This document shows, piece by piece, positions 22,792 through 36,652 of a stretch of 64,000 bases of DNA. This DNA is from Eleginops maclovinus. Taxonomy: Eukaryota > Chordata > Actinopteri > Perciformes > Eleginopidae. The position numbers and the translations under genes are program-made. The notes under the pieces were generated by a model. It did not search any database and was not told the origin of the DNA. It was given only the letters and a program-made list of their open reading frames with translations. The stretch covers positions 2,834,790-2,898,789 of the forward strand of contig NC_086363.1 in NCBI RefSeq assembly GCF_036324505.1, written 5' to 3'. How positions within the stretch are numbered: position 1 is the first letter of the stretch; the number at the start of each line of letters is the position of its first letter.

Positions 22792-23969
22792 ATAATATAA
22801 AATACAAAAACATCAAATAAAATATGTAAATTTAAAAGGATTTTTCCTGGACTAAATAAATAATGACCTACTTGATAATAACTAATAAGGATTATGGTTT
22901 CTTTTACTTTTATTGGTCTCATCTAATGGCTTCATTAGCATTTTGTCCTTTGTAACAGTACATTTTAGCATTTTCCGATTAAATGAGGAGCTAATTAAAG
23001 ACAAAAATGATATTTAAGGACAAAACATTAATGCTAAATATGTTGATGATTATTATTTGTTAGTAAAGAAAGCCACATCAATCCCATATGTCAGTATGTA
23101 CATGACTTTCTGATTTGATCACCTTTTTTAAATACTGATCAGCTGAACAAAGTGATAAGAGGTGAACGTTAGAGACCTCTTGAGCTTCAGGGAAGTCAAT
23201 TAGCCACTAATTATCATTACCTTGTTACTCTCATTAGCTTTTAATCATTGTCTAATTGGAAGTTTAATTTCATATTTTGAGTAGGGAAGACTTTAGCAGA
23301 CATTTCTGGTTCTGTTACTCTCTTTCCATCCTGTTGCGTGATGCATTATGTTTAACCTTCTATGTTAAATCCAAGGTCTTCAGGCACACAAGGACGTATA
23401 ATACATCAGAACAAAATACCTGATTTACAACTATTTTGAGCTCCTGTCCTTTTGAAGTGTCTTAAAAGCGCCATCTGTTCTTTGACACGACCCACGGGTT
23501 GTATTTGTCTCTCTTTCTGGTCTTTTTCATTCACAAAATCCCGTGTCTTTTATTTAAGTAGCTCTACATTTCCGGGCCTTTCTCATTTGTTCTCCAGTAT
23601 TAAAGCTTAAAAAAACATGTGGATTTTACATTTTTTTCACATAACTGATGCTGGCCATTCGTTAAAAATGCACAAGTGATCAAGTTTTGTCTCATGATGC
23701 AATTTTCAAGAATGAATTGCATTATTTGTGCATACTTTAATACATAATACATATATAACCTCTATTAATGCAATAAACAAAACACACGTGCAGATTCAAA
23801 GAAAGCGTGATTGTATTGTGCTGCATCATCGTTGCACCTGCCCCCCCAAACACCATCTCAAAGTTTCATATTTCCCCCAAAAATAAATAATAAATGCACA
23901 GCGAGGAAGGGTGGCATCTCATTTCCACAGCCTCAATATTAAGCGTTTACTGGGAGTGGATTTAATGAA

Positions 23970-24220
<251 letters not shown>

Positions 24221-24477
24221 TAGCAGGGCTTAATTACTTTAATTATAATGTGTGGCTGTGATCTGCTAAACTGTGAGGTGGCACCTTAATCCTTCAGCTA
24301 ATTATGGGATGTTCTGCACCCGGGGTAAGTGGTGGATGTGGGGTTGAGTCGATGAGTAAAGTTTGGCAATAATTCAACGGGAAATGTGTGATAAGTGGAT
24401 GTGTTGTATTATTATTATTATTATTATTAGACATAAACTTTATTGACTTGTGATTTAAAACGAAGAATCCTGTTCAT

Positions 24478-24735
24478 GCGCTCCATTCGGAACATAGTGA
24501 CATCACTGTGTAGCACTCGCGCTTCTATTGGCTAGCGCTCCAACACATTGTACGCGATAGGCTAAAGGGGCGGGACATCTCCAAGCGGTTGACCAATCAC
24601 AACAGAGCCGGCCAGCTAACCAGTCAGAGCAGACTGGGCTCTGGTTTCAGACAGAGGGTGAAAAGAGGAGCTGCAGCACAGGCAGTATGAGAAACATAAG
24701 AGCTTTCTGAACATTAGAGCATGGAGACACGGTAC
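24478..24735 (-). mobile_element. TTAA-type MITE, copy P3 (5'-truncated)
   Basis: Reverse copy with AGCGCTCCAACACATTGTAC, an intact GGGGCGGGAC box near 24568 and CCAATCAC at 24591, ending at AAAGCATGGAGACA-like sequence near 24730. Confidence 0.65.
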
Positions 24736-25520
24736 AAAACACTGATATGGACCTGAATAGCAACCATTTTGACGTCAGCATTTGTAAGTGACAGATCTTT
24801 TTGTAAATGTAATAAATGATTGTCCTTCTGCAGAGAGACAGCTTGTAGAATCATGACTGAAACATCAGCAGCAGCATCAGGTTACCCACCGCAGCAGAGA
24901 TAAACACATCAGACAGAATATCAGATGGTATACACACACAGTGCTATTAAACTGATTTAGATGTACTCTTAAATATAACATTTGTTCTGACGGAAAGATA
25001 TTATTCCAGTTTATTTACTCAGTGTTTCATCTTGTTGAAGCTCGGAGTTTATAGACACGGCACGGACAAGAAAAGAGAGCGGCCTTTTCAACAGCATTGA
25101 ATTAAGACGTCGTCTACTTGTTCTGTTTACATTTACACTGATGCATGACAGAATGAGCGTGTTTTGATTTAACGTAGGACCACACTGCTCCTAATTTCTT
25201 GCTCAGAAATGTTTATTTCCGACAAACAGGCTCACAGGTGCAGTAGAGAAATGCCCTTTTTCTGTCCTTTGAGGCCTTGTAAACAGCAATGTGCACCTCT
25301 CTAATTGAAGCATACGTCTTTGGCGAAGGATCATAAAAAATTGCGGTAACTCCTGAAGAATGCATCAGTACTTAAGTGGAAAATCAGACCCTTTCAAAAG
25401 GAAATATGCACATGAAATCTGGGCGTCTGTTCCTGATTTTACAGAAGTAATAGTGTAAACACAGCGGGGATACCATGTGCTTTGCAGGATCGAAAAGCAG
25501 TTTTGCCAGTGGGTTAATTT

Positions 25521-25637
<117 letters not shown>

Positions 25638-26419
25638 TTACTGTATTACGTAATCCAAACAGCAGAGACGTCTCTAATTGAGTAATAAGCACCATCTGGA
25701 GCCATTAGTCGACTGTAAGTGCATTTTATTGTTCCGTCTTAAGCGAACACAGAAAGAAAGTGTTTTTGTTGCATAATACTAGACGCATCTTACAGACCTT
25801 TATTTTTAATTGCAAATGAAGCCTTTGTGTATTAAAACACACACACACACACAATAAATATCTTTCAGTTGTATTTTATAGAAGAAAATGACTCCAACAT
25901 CTTCTATATTTTGCTAAATTATGTCATTTTTACAATTGCACTGCAACATTAAAGTGCATAGACACAATAACAGAGGTATCTGTTGTTGGGAATGTGCAGC
26001 TAGAGATTCTGTAATATCTTTGGTGACAGATTTGAAAGACAAAGCCACGATTTCTTACTGGGACTTTAGCAAAAATCACTGTCAGACACGTTAAACCCTT
26101 AAGGTTTGCTGCAGGCCTCTGCCTTCATTTCCTCTCCAGACATTAAGTAATTTAGTAAAGGGAAAAGAAAAATCATCTTCCTTCAGAGTAAGCACACCAG
26201 ACAAGAGCTCCACTTATTATCATTTTTAGGAAACTTTAGAAGACAAAAGGGTATAAAACATGTCAGATTGAGTTTAATTTCCCACATTTAAAAACAGTCA
26301 CATTCACAACAGAAAAAAGTGAGCAGTCAAAGAAAAGTCAAAGGAAGCCTCTGGATATTTACCACCTCTCTAGCTTTTAGATCTCCCCGATACCTTTGGG
26401 ATGGAAACCATTTGTGTTT

Positions 26420-26560
<141 letters not shown>

Positions 26561-26810
26561 CCCTGAGTTGATTACCGCCCATCTTCTGTCCGCAGGTGTT
26601 GGCGTTCTACAACAGCTCTTTGCTCGGGATTTATTACGGACTGAGGCGTTCGTCCCTCTCAGCTCTCTGTCTCTGAGGATTTGCTTTATTGACGGGAGCT
26701 GTAAAACTATCGGCTTCACTTCTTTTATCACGTCTTCACTCAGCCTTTGCTGTCTCAGGCAGCACTTTAAGAAAACATGCATGTGACACAGCCGCTAAAA
26801 CCTATTCAAT

Positions 26811-26814
26811 GTGT

Positions 26815-26883
<69 letters not shown>
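26811..26883. repeat. (TG)n microsatellite
   Basis: 73 bases of TG with one GG at the left. Confidence 0.95.
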
Positions 26884-26885
<2 letters not shown>

Positions 26886-27061
26886 CCAAGCACGGTGTAT
26901 TTTAAGGAGTTGGCAGTACAGCACAAAGGGATGCCACCAAATGTTGGAAAGTATGGATGTCTGACAAAAATAAATGGATAAAAAGAGGAAGGGAGTATTT
27001 TAGGAAAACACCGGTACACATTGAACGTTTTATCGCTTAGAATATGATAGACAATAATCAT

Positions 27062-27400
27062 TTTTAGGGACATATTTGTATTTTCTACCTCTCCTGTGTC
27101 ATGTCTCCATGCTTTAATGTTCAGAAACCTCTTTATTTTCTCATACTGCCTGGGCTGCAGCTCCTCTTTTCACCCTCTGTCTGAAACCAGAGCCCAGTCT
27201 GCTCTGATTGGTTAGCTGGCCGGCTCTGTTGTGATTAGTCAACCAGTTAAAGATATCCCGCACCTTTAGCTATCACATACAATGTGTTGGAGCGCTAGCC
27301 AAAAGAAGCACGAGTGTTCGACCAAGGAGTCCAATGGATGTGTTTCAGGGAGGATTTTAGCAAACACTACAGGAAAGGGAAGACCCAAGGGCCTCTTTAA
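27062..27400 (+). mobile_element. TTAA-type MITE, copy P4
   Basis: From GGGACATATTTGTATTTTC to GGGCCTCTTTAA. GTGTTGGAGCGCTAGCCAAA at about 27281 resembles the site into which the hAT element at 51395 inserted in copy P6, so it shows an empty site. Confidence 0.65.
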
Positions 27401-28484
27401 GGAAATGAAAGAACCGATAATAAGAAACCCTGACAGCAGACGTGTGTATAAAGCTCGAAGAACAAGAACAATCTCAAAGTTCTCGACCTCAGACTAAGTG
27501 TCATGCTGTTCTTCTCGTGCAGCTGTTCCTCCAGCATCAAAGAGCTGATGGCCCGCAGCCAGAAAAACACGTCAACACGGTCCGCTGATTCATTCTGGTT
27601 TTATTTCCCAGCCAGTTATCTGGCTATCTGATCTGCTGGCTCACTTCCATCTTATTCTTTCCTCTGATCAATCCCACTGGATCGACTCAGAGTTCAATTA
27701 CAGTGAGGAATCATCACTCTGTACTGGTGGTTGCAAATAGTGTCGAGGAAAACAGATTCAACAGAACGCTGGAGGACCGACACAGGAGCGGACAGCCGTG
27801 AAGCATACCCAGCAGGAAGGGACTACAGTTATCAGACTGAGTTAATGTATAGCAAACAGGGATGAGAGTAGACACACACATCCTCATGAATCCAGCCCTT
27901 CATCCCTCTGATTTCATCACCGACTTCCCGTGTACAGTAAGAGGGAGGCAGGATGGGATATAAACAGAGGATTCAATAAGTGGACAGTTTATTATTTGAT
28001 CCCTCCTGTCCCCTTTCTCTACTTGCTGTCACACACCGGCTCGGGAGAGAAAAAGCGCTGGTCTGATTTGTGTTTGTGTGCGAGTGTCAGAGTAAGAGTG
28101 TGTGTGTTTGAATTATATTAGACGACACACTCCTGCGCTAGACGGACAGGATGTAGTAAAAGCTTTAAATCCCTCTCAGTGCAGCGTGACCGGCTGCTGA
28201 AATGTGGCTTTTTCGGAGCTGCTCTGAAGGACACAGCTGGTAAAAGGAAAAGTTTCCTACAAAATAAAGTGAGTTAGTCTTTGCTTGTGACATAGATGCA
28301 TGGCCGTGAACTCAGCAGTTATTCCTGTGGTTAGTGAGACTGTCAGACTAAAGGAAACAGCAGCTCACAGCCGCTCGATAAACAACATCTTAAGCCTCCC
28401 ATAATGGAAACAACATAGCAACAGAAAAGTTACAAGAGAAATGAGCCAGAGGAACAACACACTAAGTTTGTAGCTATCAATTTT

Positions 28485-28625
28485 GGCGACTGTGGCTCAG
28501 GGGTTTAGTGCGCTAATCTGCAAATAAGGGATCAGCAGTTCGATCCCAACCAGTGACCTTGAGCAAGATTCTCCGAATTGCTTCCACACGTCACTTTGGA
28601 TAAAAGCGTCAGCTAAATGACATGC
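28485..28625 (+). mobile_element. tRNA-derived SINE with L2-type tail
   Basis: Head GGCGACTGTGGCTCAGGGGT holds a pol III A box, and AGTTCGATCCC at 28537-28547 is the B box. The tail TTTGGATAAAAGCGTCAGCT then AAATGACATG is the fish SINE end shared with L2-type LINEs. Not a functional tRNA: it has no acceptor-stem pairing at the 3' side. Confidence 0.8.
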
Positions 28626-28760
28626 ATTTCATTTCTTAATTTTTCCCGAGACGTTACATCTAAAGGGCGGCTGTGGGATTTTATTCTGTCACTTCTTCTA
28701 GGTTCATTCGCAGGTTCACTGCCAAAAAAAAAGCCCCTTCATCCACTCCTCCTCTGTGTG

Positions 28761-28867
<107 letters not shown>

Positions 28868-28966
28868 ATCATTGAGGAGAAAAGAGAGGAGAGGAATAGA
28901 GCTCCTGTGTGAGGATTCAAAGAAAGAAAGAAAGGAGGCAGGATTAATCTATCTGTGACATGCAGC

Positions 28967-28967
28967 G

Positions 28968-29027
<60 letters not shown>

Positions 29028-29037
29028 TGTGTGTGTG
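28967..29037. repeat. (TG)n microsatellite
   Basis: 71 bases of TG with GTGCGT near the left and a GTTTGT near 29023. Confidence 0.95.
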
Positions 29038-29150
29038 AAATGCACGTGTGCCCCCCGCAGCACACCCAGAGGACCTCGGCCAGGACAGAGTCCCCAGACA
29101 CCAACCTCCTAGGCGTTACAAAGCCTCAAATGTCCAGTAGCCAAAATCAA

Positions 29151-29153
<3 letters not shown>

Positions 29154-29226
<73 letters not shown>
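29154..29226. repeat. (TG)n microsatellite
   Basis: 73 bases of pure TG. Confidence 0.95.
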
Positions 29227-29228
<2 letters not shown>

Positions 29229-29354
29229 CACCACCTTGATCTCTGAAAATGTCAACGGAGGAGTGGAGAGCCACGAGAAGAAAAACAAAGAAAGAAGAAA
29301 GAAGAGGGTTTTTCAGCCGAAGCTTTTCTGTCTCTCAACAGTTGTACCCCTACC

Positions 29355-29356
<2 letters not shown>

Positions 29357-29448
<92 letters not shown>
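29357..29448. repeat. (TG)n microsatellite
   Basis: 92 bases of pure TG; fourth such array within 700 bp. Confidence 0.95.
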
Positions 29449-29451
<3 letters not shown>

Positions 29452-31034
29452 GCAACTCAAAGAATGGAGGCTAGAAGATGAGAGAGTCTGGACCACTTTT
29501 GTCTCTTCACGGCATCAGGGCCACTGCTGCTCTCCACCCCCCCCCCCCGTGTGGGTAAAGAGCCACATCATCGTGTTTCCTTGATTAGTCTAAAGCCGGC
29601 TGAGCACCTCGACTGTACTTCCCGTTAGGATCCGAGCTGCCGAGGAAGCAGATGGAGGGTCTTTCTCTTGCCAAGACGCCGTGTAACTGCCGCATTTTCA
29701 TCCTGAAGATCGACAACGGGGAATAATCCCTTGGATTTTGAGGCTTTCCTGCCAAAAATCTCAGCGCGTATGGGAATCTAGCAAATTAATTCTGTTATCT
29801 AACAAAAGTGCTTTCTGAGAGAAAAACATGGATGCCAGTTTGGGAGGAAATCCGGAAATCCATTTCTGCTGATGTATTTATCTGCTGTTTTTCCCGTGCA
29901 TGCATCCTGTTCCCATATGACGTCATCTACTTCATTTATTTGATGTAATCTAAAGACACACTGTCAGGAAACAGTCTGGGATTTAGGAGGAATTTGGCTG
30001 TCAGCTTGCAGGTGGAATCCTTGGTGCATCTGTGGCTGCTTTAAAATAAAACCGTACCTTTATCCAACGCCATAATCTACAGTTTGAAACTAATGACTGC
30101 TCTGCTGCTCTCTAACACAGCGGTAAATCAACTTCAAGTTATTCCACGATTGCTTTTACATCTGGAAGTTGGACCAATAGGCCAACCAATGCTTGACATA
30201 ACGACAACTGAAGCTGTGGTTTTTCTTGAACTGTGCTGTGTTTGGTTTCTGGCTTGATTCATTAAAAGCTGAGCCTGAAGGAAGCAAAGTGCATTTGGTC
30301 TATATCCTCTGATTGTATCTCAAAGCAGAGCATGTTCATGCTAACCTCTGGGAATATGTAGAATAATGCTAACATGTTCATGCAAAATCAAGGACAACTT
30401 TACTTGAGAATTTCCATTTCATGCAACTTTACTGATCTCTATTTATGCATCTAAGAGGGAGATATTGTACTTTATAGTCAGCTTCATTTACTCTTCAGAT
30501 GTGCAGATAAATCCTCAAAATTGGGTGAATGTGGGGATTTCCTGAAGGATGAAGAGCACAGAAAATGTCCCAATCTTCAGTCCTAGTGCCAAGAAAGGAT
30601 AATGTGATTGCTGTTTTATAAATGTATTCTTTGATTTTTAATTTCTTAGCCTCATGTTGCTGTTACTTAAACTGTCAGCCCCTCGCATGGTTTAATCAAT
30701 GGCTTTACTTTACGGAAGAAAATTGCCTTCTCACAATCTTAACTCTCCCCTCAGTCACTTCATCCTGCCCTACTTCTGCAGCTGAACAAAGTATTTTACG
30801 AAGCCTCTTAGATCAGCTGGAAAACAGACTGAAAACTAGGCTGTTTCTGCAGAGAAACTCAGGAAAAGTTGACTTTTTAGAGCGAGAAAGATACAAACTT
30901 AGGATGATCTTATAGAACATGATGCACTGCAGTAGATAAAGGATTCACAATCAGCACACTAAACATGTTCAAACAGTCAAATGCAACCTATATATTAATG
31001 CAGCAGTGATCCAAAACATTAAACACCTGAATAC

Positions 31035-31123
31035 GAATGTAGGTTTTTACTTTGATCAGTGTTTCCAATTTGTTATAAGTACTTTTATATAAGCCAAGGA
31101 TCTGAACACTTCTTCCAGCACTG
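31035..31123 (+). mobile_element. Terminal fragment of a CAGTG(C/G)TGG-ended hAT-like element
   Basis: AAGCCAAGGATCTGAACACT then TCTTCCAGCACTG matches the usual fish end GGATCTGAATACTTCTTCCACCACTG and is related to the CAGAGGTGG family ends. Confidence 0.45.
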
Positions 31124-33568
31124 ACGAAAAGGATATTTATGAGCTGTCTTAGATGGGCAGGGATAGAGATACTGTATATGCTCCTTGGACAAAAGCAAAG
31201 TGAGGAGCAGTTAGTTTCACCTAATTCCTTTACATGAAGAACGGAGAAATCCTGTAAACCAACGCTGTCCGCGAGGAGTGGTTAACTAAGCTGAGATGAA
31301 ATCGTCCCGCCATTGTTTTGGTGACATGATGAAACTCCCACCTCACCATCAGCTCTCAACAACAAATGATAGCTTGCACAACAAGAGCCAAAGACTCTAG
31401 ATTGACACAACGACGATCAGCAAACACTTGATGCATTTGCTTCTTCCTAACCCATAAATCCTGCACAGCCACAAGAGCTTCCATACATATCTCACACACA
31501 CTGTTATGAGTTTCCACTGCAGGTAAGAAGCACTGTAAGAAATCTCCTCCTCTTTCTCCTTTTGGGGGAGCTTGAAAAACCCACACTTTCATGTCATATT
31601 TATTCCCAACATAAAAGCGTCTACTCGTTTCAAAGCGATGCCTTGTGTTCTGCCAAGTCATCAGCTGGATGCCCCACAGGTCTGAAACCCTGGCAGTGGT
31701 ATATTTTGAATTTCGCCTGAGTTTTTAAGAGAAGAAATCTTGGAAAGTGGAAGTCAGCAAACTGCACACGGCATGCTGTGTTCAAAGGGGAAGAGAGAGC
31801 TTTGAATTATCACATGCAGAAGGACTTGTTTCAAGGATCGTTCAAGAAGGAAACGTGCTGAATCTTGCTTCTCAGTTAGTAGAAATGGTACTAAAACCCA
31901 CATAATAATCTCATCAAGTGAACTGAAAATTGGTACAGTGCAATGGTGTTATTACCTTGCAAATGTGCAAAGTGTTTAAATCTACAGTGTCTCTACGCTC
32001 AGCGAGGTATTTGCTTTACGGCCTGCTCACTGCTCGCAGGAATATGGCTTTTTATTCTTCTGTGACGTTTACAACTAACCTTCAGCAAGTAAAGCAAAGG
32101 TGGGAGCAAACGCTTTAAAGCTGTGTTAATACAAAGCACTTTTCATGTTGTTTTGCTGCGATAATCCCAAATATTTTGAGCTGAGAGAGAAGCCACAGAA
32201 TACTAACGGAGGCAAGACCAATAATCAAAGTTCTCTGGAAATTGTTTTCTGAAGGGTTTAGCCCGGTAGGGTTCAGGTGGATCGTGACAAATTAATGTTA
32301 CAGCCAGTCAAACAACAGCACGCTGGCTGGTCTCGATGCGATAGGTCTTCATAGATCACAGTGACGTTTCATCATTGGCTTAGCTTTAATGGCTCCATGC
32401 TGAGCGGAGTCAAAGGTGAAGCTCTGTTGGAAGGGGCCAACAGAAAGCACACAGTATACTGTACATGCATAAAGCTGAAATGAAGGAGCCGTTTGTGAGG
32501 TTTTTGTCACGCTGAGTGATGGTGACAGCTCTTTGGCTGCTTGGCAGTAATTCTAGTTTGTAGTTGCCAAGTTTAACAACTGAAATATTGATTCTAGGCG
32601 GCAGGTAAGTGTCAATGTCCGAGTGTGAGTTAGCGTCCTGGTGGCATTGAAGTTTACACCTTGGATCCAGACTGAAATATCTTAACTATCTGATGCATTG
32701 CCATGACATTAATGCTACCGAGAGGATACTCTGAGTCATGACTGATTCATCCAATAACTTTTACAAGCACCATTATCAGGGCACAGATTCGTTTGTCCAT
32801 AACTTTGGTTTGAGTCCAATTATCTGCAAAACTAATTACATTTAAGTGCTTTTTGTGAGGGCTCGTTAGCAATTGTTTCCATGCCGAACTACTGCTGTGT
32901 TTCCACTGCATAGTACACCTTTAATCGATTCAACTCACTCTTGGTACCCTTTTGTTTCCATTTAGTTATCTACTGCAGAATGAAGCCCCTCAGGATAGGC
33001 TGGAATCTTAGCTACACCATCGCAAGGATTAAGTTTATCAGTGTATGGTTTCGTGGACATAATTAACTGTTAAAAAAAACTGCAAATGGGGGCATGAAAT
33101 CATCGAATCCAAACCCATTCAACAGCAACCAAAGTCAATAAAATAGTCGCTCTTGACGGTGGCTTGGCCATTCAATTATTGCATGTCTTGGTGGGATTAT
33201 ATTGCACTGGTTTGCAATTTTCTCGGACCAATCAGTGCTCTGCAGTGTCTTAAATCCACCTTCTAGTATCAGCTCAGATCTATCGGAGACTTTGCATAGG
33301 TGGTGCTAAGAAAAGTCCAACACTTTTGCCAATGGATAGCCAACAAATAGCCTGAGTAGAGCTCTATGTTGCACTAGATAATGAACATTAAACAACATAC
33401 CAGCAAGTTAGCATGGTTAGCATAGTTTGCATGATACAACAAGGTACCAAGGGGCCAATCTGGAGTATTGATGATAAGAAATGAATAAATAAACCCTTAA
33501 TGCCACCATTTTTGGGTCTACAGCCTCAAAAATGTAAAAAGGCTCTCTCTCAAATTGAGGTGTTTCTT

Positions 33569-33632
33569 CACACCCACACCCACACCCACACCCCCACACC
33601 CACACCCACACCCACACACACACACACACACG
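33569..33632. repeat. (CACACC)n passing into (CA)n
   Basis: 64 bases of CACACC-type hexamers with one CCCCC interruption, ending in CA. Confidence 0.9.
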
Positions 33633-34351
33633 CCTCATTACCCTGAAGTGTTTCAGATAACACCAGCTGAGAATAACTCAGAAGTAATTTCTTCTCTCCT
33701 CGCTCTCATCCCCTTGCCACCGTTCCTCCCGTCTCAGCAGATATCAGAGCAGAGAGGAGACGGTTTTCTGGCTTTTTGAAGAGAAAATGTGACGCTCTCG
33801 GGAGGTCCAGTGCAGCCAACAGGGTTGCATCGGGATGGAAGAGAGGGAGGAGGGAGAAGGGGGAGAGGAGGGCCTGTGGAGAGTTGTGCTGACACATCTC
33901 ACTTTCTTTTTAGCTCAGAGCCTCTCCGTCTTTTCTGTATATCTGATTCCCCCTCACACACTCCTGCCCACACACACCCACGCTCAGTTAGCCTGTAATC
34001 TCCTTGGTCCGGGAGTCGGCCTTTTATGTTTTCCCCACGGTCTTCCCAGCATGCCGCAGTTGGCAGTGTGAGGATTGGAGGAATTAGAAACAGTCTCCGT
34101 CAATCTGTTCCATTCGTCTTATCTCGGCTGCAGGTGAAGTTCATGAACGCAAATGAATTCAAACTCGCTGTGAATACTAAAATGAACAGCCACTACAAGC
34201 AGTACTTACAACGATCGTGTCTTAAAGCTGCACTAATTGTGTTTCTCTTATCCTCACGAACACCGACACATTTTCACCTTATAAAGGAGGCATACATGGA
34301 GGCACACACTGCTAATGTTGCCCTGTGTCTGCTGAATATACACTCATTGTT

Positions 34352-34612
34352 GATTATTATTATTATTTATTTCTAATTGTTTTAAAAAAATGATTTAATG
34401 TTTTTTGATTTCTAATTATTATTATTTTTTGCATTTGTAATTATCTTTTTGTTTCTAATTATTGTTTTTATTTCATTCTTTTTATTTTTTATTTCTAATT
34501 ATTATTTTTTGTATTATTTTTTATTTACATTTTTTTTCTTCTAATTATCTTTTATTTTAATGATCTTTTATTTCAATATTTTTTTTTTAATTTCTAATTA
34601 TTTTCTATGCCT
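34352..34612. repeat. AT-rich degenerate repeat
   Basis: About 260 bases of repeated TTTCTAATTATTATTTTT-like units; no coding. Confidence 0.8.
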
Positions 34613-34680
34613 TGTATTACACTTCTGCAACACAAACATTTCCCAGTTTGGGATTAATAAAGTAATTCTAATCTTATCAA
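34600..34680 (+). mobile_element. LINE 3'-tail-like remnant
   Basis: TTTCCCAGTTTGGGATTAAT then AAAGTAATTCTAATCTTATC is the usual ending of fish LINEs of the Rex/RTE kind. Confidence 0.45.
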
Positions 34681-35081
34681 TGTACTCTCCAATTAGCTCA
34701 CACAAACTACTGTCACCATGTTTCTTTAGCGACTAAAAGCTCCACTATCTTCACCAGCTAGTTGATGACTACGAATTTGGTTCAGTGCTGGATAGGTAAC
34801 AAAAAGTAGGCCTAAAGAACACTTTACCCCTCGAAAAATGCCAAAAAAATGTCCAAACAATAGCTTAAAACAGATCCAGGAAACCAAATAAATGCTGAAA
34901 GACGATAAAACCCACAACAAGTTCTCATAGAGGCTAACTTATTGGAAACACACCAGGTTGAATCAGGTTGAATTATTCCCCTCATATAGAAGTATTGATT
35001 TAAATATATAATCATCAAAGATATATTGTACACGTTTTTAAACATTAAATAATGTGCTGTACATTCATGCAAAACCCATAT

Positions 35082-35262
35082 CATATTTCTTTTTTTGGGG
35101 GGGGGGCTTTTTGCCTTTAATCGGATAGGACAGTGGAGAGTGACAGGAAGGTGGGCGAGAGAGTCGGGGTGGGATCCGGAAAGGACCACGGATCGGGAAT
35201 CGAACCCGGGTCGCCAGCGTACAGTGCAGGTGCCCCAGCCAGTTGCGCCACGGCCGGGGCCT
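35082..35262 (-). mobile_element. tRNA-derived SINE with target duplication
   Basis: On the minus strand it starts GGCCCCGGCCGTGGCGCAAC (A box at 35251-35238), has the B box GGGTTCGATTCCC at about 35205-35193, and ends AAAGGCAAAAAGC followed by a C run and A-rich tail. The 8-bp repeat ACCCATAT lies on both sides (35074-35081 and 35263-35270), supporting retroposition. Confidence 0.85.
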
Positions 35263-36048
35263 ACCCATATACTATTGAAAGCTTTATAGGAATTTTAACA
35301 GCCCAAAAATAATAGACAACAGAGTTGAACAACAGTTTTTAAAATATGCTTCTTGTTTAGTTAGAAAAAAGGCAGAAAAAGTTTGGAGAAGAGAGTTAAG
35401 CAAGTACCATACAAAGTGCCATTAGTTTCGAGAGTTAACGACAGGGAGAGTGAATACCGGACCGAGAGAAGACTCGGAGTGAATGCTAATGTTGCACGGT
35501 GTCTGCTGAATGTTTAAATTGGCCATCGTTTGCCTCCACCTAAGCCATAAGAACTTTAAAAGGCAATAAAAAAGGCAAGGATGTGCATTTTGCCGTCAAC
35601 GAAAATCAATAATTGTGGCCTTTAAAGAAAAGATCCAGGCCTAACGGATCTGTGTATCTGCAGAGTAACCTCGCTGTGCACCGGCAGGCTGCTCCTCCAA
35701 CCTCAGGGACGTCTCATTAGCTCGCCTGAACTACAGAATCAGAAATACAGCCGGAAGCGAGCGCTATCTCCTCTGTATTGTTATTCTGTTGTGAGATATA
35801 TCAGTGAGAGATCGGCCCGGACCACACGGCTCACTGCAGCGCGTAAAACCCCGTTTAATAAGCTGCACAGAACAGCTAATGATCCCTGCTGCAGCCTTCA
35901 TTTATTTATCTATAAAGAGAGAGAGAGAGGGGAGGAGGAGGGAGGGAGGGAGGGGGGGGGGGTTTATCTGTGCTGCTAATACTGCATTCAGTTCACAGGC
36001 AAAACAAGGCTGAGAACATATGACTGTGATCAGCTGGGACTGAGGGTA

Positions 36049-36167
<119 letters not shown>

Positions 36168-36506
36168 AACAGTTACAGATAATGATGAGTCCTCTGCTGA
36201 CGGTCTTTGATGGAGCAAGACGTAAGATGGGAAAGAACAAGTCTGAATGTTGTAGCGTTTACATTTAGTATTAGACTTTTAGGGAAGACAGTGATTATTA
36301 TTTTTCAGATATGACCAAAAGGGAAATATTTTAAGACAGAATTCAGAGAAAGAAGTTGGAATTCTGAAGGGAAAATTAATCGGACAATTTTCAAAAAAAT
36401 CTCTGAATTTGGAGAAAAATAGTCAGAATTCTCCCTTTAATCTCAAAACAACAAAAAAAAATACTTTAAGTAAAAATAAATCAACATATTTGTTTATTAG
36501 AACTAC

Positions 36507-36600
36507 TAGGGCTGCAACCAACTTTTCCATTATGGAAAAATCTGTAAATTCTTTATATTGATTAGCAATTTGATTGTTTCGTTTTCCAACAGTTTGAAAA
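36507..36600. mobile_element. AGGGCTGCAAC-type DNA element fragment
   Basis: TAGGGCTGCAACCAACTTTT and GATTAGCAATTTGATTGTTT resemble a frequent fish hAT-like MITE; truncated. Confidence 0.4.
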
Positions 36601-36652
36601 TATTGAAGAATGACCGTTCCATCGTTCCACAGCACAGAGTTAGCGCTGATTA

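Noticed and set aside
28485..28560. tRNA gene
   Set aside because: A and B boxes are present but cloverleaf pairing fails and a SINE tail follows.
35190..35262. tRNA gene on the minus strand
   Set aside because: Head of a SINE with target duplication and A-rich tail, not a mature tRNA.
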